Assembly: GCA_022826645.1 (NCBI GenBank)
Contig: JAJDUM010000116.1
Location: 1-40,329, forward strand
DNA from: Candidatus Poribacteria bacterium
GTDB lineage: Bacteria; Poribacteria; WGA-4E; PCPOR2b
Direction of reading: 5' to 3'
Length of the DNA: 40,329 nt
Shown here: positions 16,712-25,904 of the stretch, piece after piece
Numbering within the stretch: the stretch's first letter is position 1
Layout of the letters: the number at the start of each line of letters is the position of its first letter
The notes under the pieces: generated by a model
Databases searched by the model: none
What the model saw: the letters and a program-made list of their open reading frames with translations, nothing else
Told to the model about the DNA's origin: nothing
Made by a program: the position numbers and the translations under genes

Positions 16712-16820
16712 GTAGGGCTGTTGAGTTTTCCGTTTCTTGGCAGATTTCGGAATAATCCGAATCCGTGGGCGGGGCGTCTTGCCCCGCCGTAGCCATGACC
16801 GGAAGATCGAGGCTACGGAA
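16712..16820. repeat. Composite GGCGGGGC-hairpin repeat, copy 1
   Basis: A dispersed element whose relative lies at 38209-38330. Both share the order TAGGGCT, GAGTTTTCCGTTT or CAGTTTTCCGTTT, then a G/C hairpin (GGCGGGGC at 16768-16775 pairing with GCCCCGCC at 16781-16788), then GTAGCC...GGCTAC arms (16789-16794 and 16811-16816) around a TGACCGGAAGAT core. Confidence 0.65.
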
Positions 16821-17004
16821 TGCCTCCAATCCGCCTTGACACCTCGTTACACCGGTGATATGATAATTTGGGTCGCTATATGTTGTTTCGTTGAGACGAA
16901 ATTAATCCCGATTTGGTTCATTGAGATTGAGCTTTATTTCATCGTTTAATCCAACCTATTACACCGGTACGTAATGCGTAAGAAGCGATTCGGAATTTAA
17001 CGAT

Positions 17005-19164
17005 ATGGACAAACTCGTAGGTATTCTCGAACGCATCGTTTTTGAGAACCCGGAAACGGGCTATACCATCGCGCGGCTAACCTCGCGTGACTATCCCACC
17101 GAACTGATTACTGTTGTAGGCAATCTCGCTGCTGCAAGCGCGGGTGAGAGTCTCGCTCTCAGTGGGGAGTGGGTCAACAACCCCCAGTACGGCAGGCAAT
17201 TCAAGATTGAGGGCTATGAGACGGTGCTGCCCGCAACGGTCGTCGGGTTGCGGAAATACCTCGGTTCCGGGATGATCAAAGGTGTCGGACCGGTGATGGC
17301 AGCGCGAATCGTCAATGAATTCGGGATGGATACGATGGATATAATTGAACAGACCCCTGAAAAGTTACGCGAGGTTCAGGGAATCGGCAAGAAACGTGTC
17401 AATACAATTAAGGAGGCGTGGGCAGCGCAACGCGAAATCAAAAACGTAATGCTGTTCCTGCAATCCAATAATGTCAGTACCGCCCACGCGGTCAAAATCT
17501 ATAAGACCTACGAGAGCGACGCGATCGAAATTGTCCGTGAAAATCCATATCGGCTCGCCGATGACATCTACGGGATCGGCTTCAAAACGGCCGACACCAT
17601 CTCGCAGAATCTTGGCATTGCGCACGATTCCTCGCATCGGGTCATGGCGGGAATAAAATATGTGTTGAGCCATAAGGCGGACGATGGGCACGTTTTCCTG
17701 TATCGAGAGGAGTTGCTTACCGCATGTGATGAGATTTTAGACCTACCATCCGATGTGATTGAAGAAGGGATCGCAGAATTGAGTGCCAAGGAGGAGATTA
17801 TTTCCGAGGCCACGCCTGAGGGGGAAGCAATTTATCTCGCACCATTCTACTATGCGGAAATCGGTGTCACCAATGCAGTGTCAAGTCTCTTGCGAACTCC
17901 TGCCAATCCTGTCCAATTCGACTATGTTGATAAGTCGATGGATCGACTTGAAAAGCAGATGGGGATTCATTTCGCTACCAACCAGCGGGATGCGATTAAG
18001 ACTGCGTTAAGGGCGAAGGTGATGCTCCTGACAGGCGGACCGGGGACCGGAAAAACGACGACCACGGTTGGTATGCTCCACCTCTTTGATCTGCTTGAAA
18101 GAAGGGTCCTACTCGCCGCGCCAACCGGACGGGCAGCGAAACGCATGAGTGAGACAACCGGACGCGAAGCCAAAACGATCCACCGTCTGTTAGAGTTCTC
18201 ACCCCAGGACTACGGTTTCAAACGGAATCAGGATAATCCCTTGGAAGCGGATGTAATTATTATTGATGAGATGTCGATGGTCGATCTGATACTGATGAAT
18301 AGCCTACTGAAAGCGGTGCCGTGGAACGCGACCTTAATCATGATTGGGGATGTGGATCAACTCCCATCGGTGGGGGCGGGAAATGTGCTAACAGACCTGA
18401 TCGCTTCTGGGGAGGTTACGGTGGTCACATTGACAGAGATTTTCCGCCAAGCGCAGGAGAGTTATATCGTCACCAACGCCCACCGAATCAATCGGGGCAA
18501 TTTCCCACAGACGACCGGACCCGCTGACCGTAACTTCTTTTTTATGGAGGAAGAAGATCCAGATCGAGCGGTTGACCTGATATGCGATCTCGTGGGGAAA
18601 CGCTTGCCCAAACATTACGGCTACCACCCGATGGACGATATTCAGGTGCTCTGCCCGATGCGACGGGGCACGGTTGGCTCCGAAAATTTCAACAAACGGT
18701 TGCAAGAGATCCTCAACGATTCGTCGGAAGAAGCTATCCGTGGTGGACGAAACTTCCGCGTCGGGGATAAGGTGATGCAGGTCCGGAACAACTACGACTA
18801 TGAAGTGTTTAACGGCGATATCGGGCGCATCACCGATGTGGACCCCATAGAGAAGTTGGTTACGATTGAATTCCCTGAGAAACGGGTCGCCTTCGACATG
18901 GCGGATCTCAACGAATTGGTGCTGGCTTACGGTATCACCGTCCACAAAGCGCAAGGCAGCGAATATCCCGCCGTCGTCATACCGCTGATGACACAGCACT
19001 ATCTGATGCTACAGCGCAATCTCCTCTACACCGGCATCACGCGAGCGAAGGAGTTGGTCGTCCTCGTGGGCACCAAGAAAGCCCTCGCTATGGCGATCCG
19101 GAATAACAAGGTTGTGGAACGGAATAGCTTTCTCGCGGAACGGCTTCGACGAGTGTTAAAGTAG
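17005..19164 (+). CDS. recD2: RecD2-like ATP-dependent DNA helicase
   Basis: A 719-residue superfamily 1B 5'-to-3' DNA helicase of the RecD2 type, found in bacteria often without RecBC. The N-terminal OB-like domain (1-75) is followed by helix-hairpin-helix segments (KGVGPVMAARIV about 92-103, VQGIGKKRVNTI about 124-135). Walker A GGPGTGKTTTT is near residue 344, Walker B IIIDEMSM near 418, GDVDQLPSVGAGNVL is motif III, and VHKAQGSEYPAVV and YTGITRAKELVVLVG are motifs V-VI. The length matches RecD2 (about 720-740). No recB or recC is nearby. The ribosome binding site is weak. The stop codon lies inside the left arm of an intergenic palindrome. Confidence 0.93.
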   Translation: MDKLVGILERIVFENPETGYTIARLTSRDYPTELITVVGNLAAASAGESLALSGEWVNNPQYGRQFKIEGYETVLPATVVGLRKYLGSGMIKGVGPVMAARIVNEFGMDTMDIIEQTPEKLREVQGIGKKRVNTIKEAWAAQREIKNVMLFLQSNNVSTAHAVKIYKTYESDAIEIVRENPYRLADDIYGIGFKTADTISQNLGIAHDSSHRVMAGIKYVLSHKADDGHVFLYREELLTACDEILDLPSDVIEEGIAELSAKEEIISEATPEGEAIYLAPFYYAEIGVTNAVSSLLRTPANPVQFDYVDKSMDRLEKQMGIHFATNQRDAIKTALRAKVMLLTGGPGTGKTTTTVGMLHLFDLLERRVLLAAPTGRAAKRMSETTGREAKTIHRLLEFSPQDYGFKRNQDNPLEADVIIIDEMSMVDLILMNSLLKAVPWNATLIMIGDVDQLPSVGAGNVLTDLIASGEVTVVTLTEIFRQAQESYIVTNAHRINRGNFPQTTGPADRNFFFMEEEDPDRAVDLICDLVGKRLPKHYGYHPMDDIQVLCPMRRGTVGSENFNKRLQEILNDSSEEAIRGGRNFRVGDKVMQVRNNYDYEVFNGDIGRITDVDPIEKLVTIEFPEKRVAFDMADLNELVLAYGITVHKAQGSEYPAVVIPLMTQHYLMLQRNLLYTGITRAKELVVLVGTKKALAMAIRNNKVVERNSFLAERLRRVLK

Positions 19165-19263
19165 TAGGCATACTCCGTATGCCGTAACCATCTGCATTAG
19201 GGGTACGCAGAGCGGATCTATTGCTGGACTCGGTTTAACGGCACGCGGAGCGTGCCTACTACT
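19163..19263. repeat. Paired 17-nt hairpins in inverted arrangement
   Basis: The left hairpin is GGCATAC-TCC-GTATGCC (19167-19183) and the right is GGCACGC-GGA-GCGTGCC (19240-19256). Each has a 7-bp stem and 3-nt loop, and the outer flanks AGTAGTAGGCA and TGCCTACTACT match in inverted orientation. The element lies between the convergent recD2-like and RND genes, so it may end transcription from both sides. It starts within the recD2 stop codon. Confidence 0.65.
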
Positions 19264-19296
19264 ATTAATCGCCCTCTCTACCTCTCATTGCCCCTT

Positions 19297-22200
19297 CTAA
19301 CCTTTTACCCGTGTCTCTATATCCTTCGCCTCAACGCGGACCCCGCGCCATTGACGAATATCCTCACTAATTGCGTAGAACGCCGGAATTACGAACAGCG
19401 TCAATAAAGTCGCCACCGACAGCCCCCAAACGATGGTGCTCGCCATCGGCATCCATATTGCAGACTTCCCACCGACCCCCAACGCCATCGGTAATAAACC
19501 GCTTACAGTCGTGATTGAGGTGAGTAGAATCGGGCGTAACCGCGTCCGTCCCGCATTGATAATCGCCTGCCATTTCCCAGCTCCCGCTGTCCGTTGACGG
19601 TTAATAAACGCAACCAACACGATCGAGTCATTAACCACAATTCCAGCGAGTGCGACAAGCCCGTATGTCGAGGCGATGCTCAAAGGGTTTCCAGACGTAA
19701 TCAGTCCTACCATCGCGCCGATGAACGCAAAGGGGACCGTCATCAGAATAATCAGGGGTTGTAGGAAGGATCGGAACTGTGTTCCCAGTATAAAATAGAC
19801 CAGCATAATCCCAAAAGCGAAGAAAACGGGGATATCTGAAAAAACCTGCTGGAACTCGGCAAATTCACCGCCCGATTCGAGGGCGTAGCCCGGATAGCGT
19901 GGACTGATTTTATCGAAATGGTCGTGGAGTCTCTGATTTACCTGCACGCCAGAAGCTACACTTTCATCCACATTGGCGGTGATTGTGATGGCTCTCTCCT
20001 GTTTGTAACGATGAATGGTAGAATAACCTTGCGCCACACTCAGTTGGGCAACATCGCGGAGTGGCACCGGCACCCCCATTGCTCCCATCAGCTTCAAGTC
20101 CTCCACATCTTCTACCCCCCTGCGAGTGGATTCACTGAATTTGACAATGACATCAATCTCTTCATCGCCATCCCGGAATACAGTTGCCTTCGTGCCTTCA
20201 AACGCATTGCGCGTGGTCAAGGCGATCTGCTGGACCGTCAACCCATATTCGCTAGCCTTGTCCTCATCAATATGTAGTTTAATCTCCTCTTGACCCAAAG
20301 CGTAATTGTCGTTGATGTCAGTGACGCCGGGGATCTTCGCGAGTTTTGACTTTAGTTCGTCCGCGATTGCTTCCAGTTCCTCGAAGTACTTGCCTTTCAC
20401 TATGACTTCGACATCCTTACCGTCGGGAGGTCCCTCTTCTCTTGTCTGAAATCCAAATCGTTCGGGCCCTGTGATGCGACTGTATTTCTGGCGGAGTTCC
20501 ACGATAATTTCATCAAGTGTCCGCTCGCGATCTTTGGCGTCAGCCACCTCAATGTGGAGCATTCCGAGGTTACCGTTACGCTCGTTGAAGTTGTTCTCTA
20601 CCTCTTGCCACCCCGTCCTCGCAATAACTGCCTTAACTTCAGATTTGGGCATAGTGAACGTCACTGCCTCAAATTCGCGGAGGACCTCATCCGTTGTCTC
20701 CAAGCGGGTGCCTACAGGCATCGTGACGTGGACAAAAATCATAGGATACTCATCGCCACGGAACATGTCAACCTCGACCACCCCAAGAGGGATTGGAACG
20801 ACACTGAGGAGTAAACAGCTGATAATGCCACCCAGTACCCAGTACCGACGACGTAGCGCGAATTTCAGGAGTCTGGTGTACGGCTTTAGTAGGTAGCGCA
20901 TCAACCGGTCTTCCGACTTGGAATGTCGAACTTTTCCCCAATCCGCGATGTGGAGCGGCAAGACGAAGAAACATTCAAACAGAGAGGCTGCGAGCGTCAA
21001 GGCGACGATGATTGGAATGATTTTCATGAACTTGCCCACTATCCCTGGTAATAGTGCAAGTGGGAGGAAGATTGCAGCAGTCGTTAAGGAGGCTGTTATC
21101 ACGGGCAAAGCAACTTCATGTGCCCCATTGACAGCAGCTTGGATCGGTGACTCGCCCTCCTGCATCCGACGATAGACATTTTCCATCACAATAATAGCAT
21201 CATCCACAATGATGCCGAGGACCAACACCAACCCGAACAACGACATGTTGTTAATCGATTCGTTGGCAATACCCATGAGACCAAAAGTCATTAACAGTGT
21301 CAACGGGATGCCAATCGCGACAAAGATTGCGTTCCGCAACCCCATGAAGAGGCATAAGGCGAGAAGAACCAAGAGCACGCCGAAAAGTGCGTTCATCTGT
21401 AACTTGCCGAGTGAATTACGAATATGGATTGAACTGTCGTTCACCAATGTGATTTCCGCGCCTTCCGGCAACCGAGTTGTCCGATACTTTTCTACTATGG
21501 TTCGTACCGTGTCAACAATCTGGGTCGTACTTCCTTCACCTCGCTTTGCCACTGAGAGTGTAATTGCGGGTTGGCCGTTCAGACGGGGAATTACGGTCGC
21601 TTCTTCATAGGTATTCCGAATCTGTGCAACATCCCTGATCCGGATCTTACCGCCGCCGAGAATCTGCTGCACAATCACATTCTGGATTTGGTCGATCGAA
21701 TCGAACTCGCCGACGGTACGCAGCAGGTATTCCAACCGTCCAATCTTCAGTTCCCCTGCAGGGACGTTCATATTCTTAGCTGCTAGTGCGCCGACAATTT
21801 GTTGCAGCGTCAGTGAATACCGATCAAGACGGTCGGGATCAACCTCAATCCAGATCTGGCGGTCGCGTATCCCGTAGACCGAAACCTCCAAAACGTCCTC
21901 AACCGCTTCGATTTCGTCTTGGAGTTCTTCCGCCAGCTCGCGCCTCTCTTTTTCAGGAAAGTCTCCTGCTACAATTACGTCAATCACCGGGGTTAGTGTA
22001 TTTGACTCCAGCTTGAACATGACAGGATCTTCCGCGTGTTGAGGCAGATTCTGGACTTTATCTAACTCTGTGCGGAGGTCTTGATACAGTTTGTCAAACT
22101 CGTCACGTGAGATATTCTGATCGAATTTGACGCTGATGCCGGTGAACCCCTCAGCAGCGGTTGAGGTGATAGACTCAATTTTATTCACATCGGCGATCTC

Positions 22201-22410
22201 GTCCTCAATCGGTTTGGTAATCAGTTTTTCCATCTCGTCGGGCGAAACACCGGGATATACCACCCAGATAAGTACCCAGTTGAAGGACATATCGCGTTCA
22301 AGCTCGCGGGGCATATTGATGAGCATGTATGATCCCAATACAATTACCGCGATGGTAATCATGTGAACCAGTACAGGGTTGTTGACGGACAGTCTAAATA
22401 CGGATTTCAT
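19297..22410 (-). CDS. RND-family efflux permease (AcrB/MexB-type, HAE-like)
   Basis: A 1037-residue inner-membrane proton-driven pump. The first helix is at about 10-30, a large periplasmic porter domain follows, and then helices 2-6. The helix-4 segment GLVLVLGIIVDDAIIVMENVYRRM has the paired Asp residues needed for proton relay. The second half repeats the layout (FRSFLQPLIILMTVPFAFIGA, GLVALAGIVVNDSIVLVAFINRQR, TRLRPILLTSITTVSGLLPMA). The length is typical. It would pair with the adaptor at 7381-8991 and the TolC protein at 10368-11753, also on the minus strand, but is separated from them by other genes. It ends 132 nt from the convergent helicase gene, with the hairpin pair between. Confidence 0.94.
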   Translation of the reverse strand: MKSVFRLSVNNPVLVHMITIAVIVLGSYMLINMPRELERDMSFNWVLIWVVYPGVSPDEMEKLITKPIEDEIADVNKIESITSTAAEGFTGISVKFDQNISRDEFDKLYQDLRTELDKVQNLPQHAEDPVMFKLESNTLTPVIDVIVAGDFPEKERRELAEELQDEIEAVEDVLEVSVYGIRDRQIWIEVDPDRLDRYSLTLQQIVGALAAKNMNVPAGELKIGRLEYLLRTVGEFDSIDQIQNVIVQQILGGGKIRIRDVAQIRNTYEEATVIPRLNGQPAITLSVAKRGEGSTTQIVDTVRTIVEKYRTTRLPEGAEITLVNDSSIHIRNSLGKLQMNALFGVLLVLLALCLFMGLRNAIFVAIGIPLTLLMTFGLMGIANESINNMSLFGLVLVLGIIVDDAIIVMENVYRRMQEGESPIQAAVNGAHEVALPVITASLTTAAIFLPLALLPGIVGKFMKIIPIIVALTLAASLFECFFVLPLHIADWGKVRHSKSEDRLMRYLLKPYTRLLKFALRRRYWVLGGIISCLLLSVVPIPLGVVEVDMFRGDEYPMIFVHVTMPVGTRLETTDEVLREFEAVTFTMPKSEVKAVIARTGWQEVENNFNERNGNLGMLHIEVADAKDRERTLDEIIVELRQKYSRITGPERFGFQTREEGPPDGKDVEVIVKGKYFEELEAIADELKSKLAKIPGVTDINDNYALGQEEIKLHIDEDKASEYGLTVQQIALTTRNAFEGTKATVFRDGDEEIDVIVKFSESTRRGVEDVEDLKLMGAMGVPVPLRDVAQLSVAQGYSTIHRYKQERAITITANVDESVASGVQVNQRLHDHFDKISPRYPGYALESGGEFAEFQQVFSDIPVFFAFGIMLVYFILGTQFRSFLQPLIILMTVPFAFIGAMVGLITSGNPLSIASTYGLVALAGIVVNDSIVLVAFINRQRTAGAGKWQAIINAGRTRLRPILLTSITTVSGLLPMALGVGGKSAIWMPMASTIVWGLSVATLLTLFVIPAFYAISEDIRQWRGVRVEAKDIETRVKG

Positions 22411-22584
22411 TATCGGTTATTCCTACCTAATTACCTCATGTTAGAGATTATTGCGCACTTCTATACTTGACCTTATCCTCGCTTTAGGATATGCTTGTGT
22501 GGAAACAGACGGGGACTCACACCGCAATTCAATTAAACGATAATAACACTGGGCATCGTTGACCACTGAAGGGCAAATTTCAAC

Positions 22585-23010
22585 ATGGGCTGGATAAAAT
22601 ACGCGGCAATTACCGCGTGTGCATTGGCTGCTGCGGATCTGTGCGTGAAGCTAGCAGCCAACAGGATTTCTAGCAGTCTGTTAATGCTTATATACGGCTG
22701 CTGTACATTATCGACTGGACTGACTTGGGTGCTTTGGCAATGGGCGCGTGGCATGCCGCAACATGCCCAACTCTCGGGCGTTTTGGCGAGTATCGGGATG
22801 GGATTTGCCTTCAGCGGCGTGACCTTGGGACTGTACGTCACCTTTAGTGCAGGCGCACCGATTTCTCTCGGCTCGCCCGTTATCCGGTTCGGAGGGATAC
22901 TGTTGACCAGTTTGGCGGGCATGATATTATTACGGGAACCGCTTACCTTACGATATGTTATCGGCGTACTTCTCGTCTGTAGTGGTATGTATTTGGTTAT
23001 TACAAGGTAG
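22585..23010 (+). CDS. Half-size EamA/DMT-superfamily membrane protein
   Basis: A 141-residue protein with four predicted membrane helices (about 2-22, 33-52, 63-88 and 95-138 with a break near LLREPL). It resembles one EamA repeat: the ending AGMILLREPLTLRYVIGVLLVCSGMYLVITR is typical of drug/metabolite transporters, where REPLT precedes the last helix. Four helices instead of ten imply a homodimer, as in small multidrug resistance proteins. The substrate is unknown. It stands alone between the divergent RND gene and the convergent acetyltransferase gene, with only a weak ribosome binding site. Confidence 0.8.
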   Translation: MGWIKYAAITACALAAADLCVKLAANRISSSLLMLIYGCCTLSTGLTWVLWQWARGMPQHAQLSGVLASIGMGFAFSGVTLGLYVTFSAGAPISLGSPVIRFGGILLTSLAGMILLREPLTLRYVIGVLLVCSGMYLVITR

Positions 23011-23045
23011 ACAGAAGCGGAGTCGGCGGATACATCGCTGAACGG

Positions 23046-23867
23046 TTACGCTTCCCACACATACTTTCCTCGAACGTATGCCATCTCGAAACCGGCGCGG
23101 CATAGATTACGATGTGAGATGAGTGGGTTACGTGGCTTAGGTACGGCTGTCTCACTCGTGAACCAACTGCAACCCAGTTCGATCCCGTCAAGAACGCGTT
23201 GGTTGATCATCGCCTTTTGAATCCCACGCCGACGGAATCCCGAAAGCGTGGCCGCATCTGTCAAATGTGCCGCGCCATCTCGGAGGTACATCGCTGCAAC
23301 CGCGATAGGTTCATCACCATCAAACGCTAAATAATGATGCCATTGTGGGACACTGAAGCGCGCCTCAAACCATTCCCTTCTACTCCTAAACTGAGTAAAG
23401 ACTGTTGACATAACGGCGAACCAATCGGAACCTTGAGTAGCATCGACTCTCTTGATACAAAAGTCTGGGTTTTCGTTCTGGATCGGCGAACCGTCTCGAT
23501 ACATCTTTGCTGTGCCCTCTGATTCGTGAAACCCCCGCTGTTCTAGCCAATCCATAATTCTATTCGGCTTAGCCAACGGACTGAGCTCAATCGCAAAGCG
23601 GTTAATCTTCTGCCCCGCGTAGTAATTGAGAATTTGCTCAATCTGTTTCATGCTCGTTTGCGAAGCAAGCCCAAGACCAAGGACGCGATTAAAATATAGG
23701 CTGTTACTCTTTCGGACTGATAGCAGCGTCGCCGAACCAATATTTTCGGTTTCAATGCCGAGTTTCGCTGCATATTCGCTTGGTGCACTTCGATGAAAGG
23801 CTGCTCCCGACAGCGCTTCAATATTCTCAATAATCTCACTTAATTCTCGTGTGACGATTTCGCCCAT
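23046..23867 (-). CDS. GNAT-family N-acetyltransferase
   Basis: A 273-residue cytoplasmic protein whose C-terminal half has the GNAT acetyl-CoA fold: HYLAFDGDEPIAVAAMYL, AHLTDAATLSGFRRRGIQKAMI (the RRRGIQKA stretch is the pyrophosphate-binding loop) and WFTSETAVPKPRNPLISHRNLCRAGF. The N-terminal half (1-140) looks like a second, degenerate GNAT-like half. The acceptor is unknown. It starts 27 nt after the pgeF stop and is probably the last gene of the minus-strand operon that includes the UxuA-like genes. Confidence 0.85.
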   Translation of the reverse strand: MGEIVTRELSEIIENIEALSGAAFHRSAPSEYAAKLGIETENIGSATLLSVRKSNSLYFNRVLGLGLASQTSMKQIEQILNYYAGQKINRFAIELSPLAKPNRIMDWLEQRGFHESEGTAKMYRDGSPIQNENPDFCIKRVDATQGSDWFAVMSTVFTQFRSRREWFEARFSVPQWHHYLAFDGDEPIAVAAMYLRDGAAHLTDAATLSGFRRRGIQKAMINQRVLDGIELGCSWFTSETAVPKPRNPLISHRNLCRAGFEMAYVRGKYVWEA

Positions 23868-23894
23868 CTTCTTTCGATCCTATTTGCTGGCGAC

Positions 23895-24710
23895 TCATGC
23901 TGACAACATAATTCCCGCTCCGAATCTGCCCGTCCTTCCCTTCTGGTGTCGTTCAGAAAAAAACAGGTGTGGGTTGCAATAGGTACATATCTGAGCGACC
24001 TCTATGTTTTGTCCTGGGATACCTGTTTCTATAATTTGCCGCTTATTGGCTTCCCAAAGGTCAAAATGCCCCTTGCCATCAGAGGATTCGCCGTTGATGT
24101 AGCCGTTCGTGCTGCCAAAGGTTTCCTCAACTTCTAAGATGACTTCAGGACCAACCTCATAGTGGCAAGGACCGATAGAAGGACCGATCCCTACCAGAAT
24201 ACCGGCCGGATCGCAGCTGAATTTTTCCCTTAAACTGTTTACTGTGTTCTGCGCTGCCAATTTAACAGTCCCCCGCCAGCCAGCATGAACCGCGGCTGCA
24301 ACCCTCTTTTGTGGATCGAAGAAAAGTACCGGCACACAGTCCGCCATAAGAACCGTCAGGCATAGATGGGGAACATCTGTTACCATCGCATCTGTCTCTT
24401 CAACCGCGGTGTCGAGGTCGGCTGCACCGTAGCCTCTCATTCCATCTGTTACGATTGTCACTGTCCCGCTATGAACCTGTTTGGCGACTACAAAATCGGA
24501 GAGCGGTATTCCGACGCTTTCTGCCAAACGTGCGCGATTACTCAGGACAGTTTCAGGCGTATCTCCTACGTGAAACCCTATATTAAGGGATTCGTAAGGC
24601 GGGGAACTTAGACCGCCGACGCGGGTAGAAACAAAATGGTCTACCCCGCCCTGTTTCGACAGGTTCTGGAACCGGAACGTAGACACCGATTGGTGGCGCG
24701 TTTCTAACAT
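23895..24710 (-). CDS. pgeF: Peptidoglycan editing factor PgeF (multicopper polyphenol oxidase/laccase family)
   Basis: A 271-residue YfiH/PgeF-family protein. In characterised bacteria PgeF corrects peptidoglycan precursors carrying L-Ser by amidase action, and relatives have purine nucleoside phosphorylase activity. The zinc ligands are visible as His80 (KQVHSG), Cys125 (MADCVPV) and His142 (AVHAGWRGT). The N-terminal HFVSTRVGG and the IGPSIGPCHYEVG segment also match. I set the start at the ATG at 24710, 4 nt after the stop of the UxuA-like gene; a longer frame to 24890 would overlap that gene by 176 nt. Its place inside a sugar-acid operon is unusual. Confidence 0.92.
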   Translation of the reverse strand: MLETRHQSVSTFRFQNLSKQGGVDHFVSTRVGGLSSPPYESLNIGFHVGDTPETVLSNRARLAESVGIPLSDFVVAKQVHSGTVTIVTDGMRGYGAADLDTAVEETDAMVTDVPHLCLTVLMADCVPVLFFDPQKRVAAAVHAGWRGTVKLAAQNTVNSLREKFSCDPAGILVGIGPSIGPCHYEVGPEVILEVEETFGSTNGYINGESSDGKGHFDLWEANKRQIIETGIPGQNIEVAQICTYCNPHLFFSERHQKGRTGRFGAGIMLSA

Positions 24711-24714
24711 ACCG

Positions 24715-25710
24715 TCAAGCATCGCTTTCAAGTGCCTGAAGTAACCCACGCATGTGACCAACGCAGTACGCGATATATTCTCTGCCTTCAGGTCCATCCG
24801 TGCTGAGTCGCATGATGTGGTCGTAGTCGATGACGGCATCATACCCCACATCGTGCAACGCTTTAGCCACGCGGTACATATCCATATCACCGGAGTCCGG
24901 GATTACCTCTTCGTACCCTCTCTTTTCAGGGATCTTTCCGCGCACGTTACGGAAGTGGACGTGAAAGATTTTGCCCTGCTCACCGAAATGCCGAATCCCC
25001 TCAAAAACATCTTCGCCCGACTCATAGCGCGTGCCTACACAGAAGGTCATACCGTTGTTTGGTGAAGGCACTTCGGAAAAGAGGCGATCAAATGCTGCAA
25101 AGTTGTAGAGAACCTGTGGCACACCGTAAAGGCTGGGAACCGGTGGATCGTTGCCGTGCATCGCAACCTTAACCCCAGCACTCTCCGCGACGGGCACGAC
25201 GCTCTTAAAGATTTTCAGAGTACGTTCCCAGATCTCATCGTGGGTGGGTGCGCCTTCCGGCGGCGCTTGGTCAAGTGCTTCGTTCAGGTCTACCTTCAGA
25301 TGCTTATATCCTCCCCGTCCCTCAATGAAGCTGTGCATCGATTCAGAGAAATGACCGAATTGGCCCGCCTGAAAACATTGGATGCCCATCACCGGCAGAT
25401 CGAACTCGCCACAGAGTTCTGCGTTCACGATCAGGTTCTCAATTTCCGCTTCGGAACCGGGTTGACCGAGAAAGGTCCTGATGCAGTCGCTGTTAGCGGT
25501 ATTAGCGCGCTCAATCTTGAGACCCGCTTTGTCGATGACCTCTACCACTTTTTCCAGTCCCGCACGGTTTGCTCGACCGCCTGCTTCTGAATATCCGGGA
25601 CAGATATTCAACGTGATGTCCACGCAATCAACGCCGATCTGCTTGAGAAAGGCAAGGTCATTTGGACGGTCCAACCAATCAGGACTAATACGGGTGCCAA
25701 TTTTCATCAT
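24715..25710 (-). CDS. Mannonate dehydratase (UxuA)-family protein, paralog 1
   Basis: A 331-residue TIM-barrel protein of the UxuA family, which dehydrates D-mannonate to 2-keto-3-deoxygluconate. The metal-site residues of characterised mannonate dehydratases appear conserved: His185 (AMHGNDPP), Cys224 (TFCVGT), His250 or His252 (FHVHFRN) and Asp297-His298. It is somewhat shorter than classic UxuA (about 350-390), so related sugar acids may be the substrate. AAGGAG lies 8 nt before the ATG. The gene is followed at 4 nt by pgeF and preceded at 194 nt by a second UxuA-like gene. Confidence 0.85.
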   Translation of the reverse strand: MMKIGTRISPDWLDRPNDLAFLKQIGVDCVDITLNICPGYSEAGGRANRAGLEKVVEVIDKAGLKIERANTANSDCIRTFLGQPGSEAEIENLIVNAELCGEFDLPVMGIQCFQAGQFGHFSESMHSFIEGRGGYKHLKVDLNEALDQAPPEGAPTHDEIWERTLKIFKSVVPVAESAGVKVAMHGNDPPVPSLYGVPQVLYNFAAFDRLFSEVPSPNNGMTFCVGTRYESGEDVFEGIRHFGEQGKIFHVHFRNVRGKIPEKRGYEEVIPDSGDMDMYRVAKALHDVGYDAVIDYDHIMRLSTDGPEGREYIAYCVGHMRGLLQALESDA

Positions 25711-25818
25711 CTTTTCTGCTCCTTGTGGAATGGCGAATACTAAAAATAAATAAACACTTTCGCCCCTCGGTTTCGATCCCGCCTGTCCCGATGTATCGGG
25801 GATTTATCGGGGCCGGTA

Positions 25819-25839
25819 GGTGCGGTTTCTAACCGCACC
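25819..25839. repeat. GGTGCGGTT hairpin
   Basis: A perfect 9-bp stem (GGTGCGGTT with AACCGCACC) around a TCT loop, preceded by an ATCGGG-rich palindromic stretch (about 25780-25815). It lies between the two UxuA-like genes. There is no T-tract for a terminator, so it fits the dispersed intergenic repeats. Confidence 0.55.
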
Positions 25840-25904
25840 GGTTTGGAGTGTCTCATTAATTCTAAAATCTACCATAAATAGATAAACGGTTAGTAATATT
25901 GAAA

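Larger units (their letters stand above)
16486..17004. other. Intergenic region between YCF48-like and recD2-like genes
   Basis: 519 nt between divergent genes. It holds the minus-strand promoter at 16535-16563, an 18-nt imperfect direct repeat (ACTGTAGG...ATCTCC at 16593-16610 and 16626-16643) and a composite hairpin repeat at about 16712-16820. The last 150 nt before the helicase are AT-rich, with only a weak promoter candidate (TTGAGA at 16921, TTTAAT at 16945). Confidence 0.6.

Noticed and set aside
18388..18999. A 203-codon minus-strand frame inside the recD2-like gene
   Set aside because: It overlaps essential helicase motifs and has no independent support.
24711..24890. Upstream extension of pgeF
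   Set aside because: It would overlap the UxuA-like gene by 176 nt, and the added residues do not resemble PgeF; the ATG at 24710 fits the family start.
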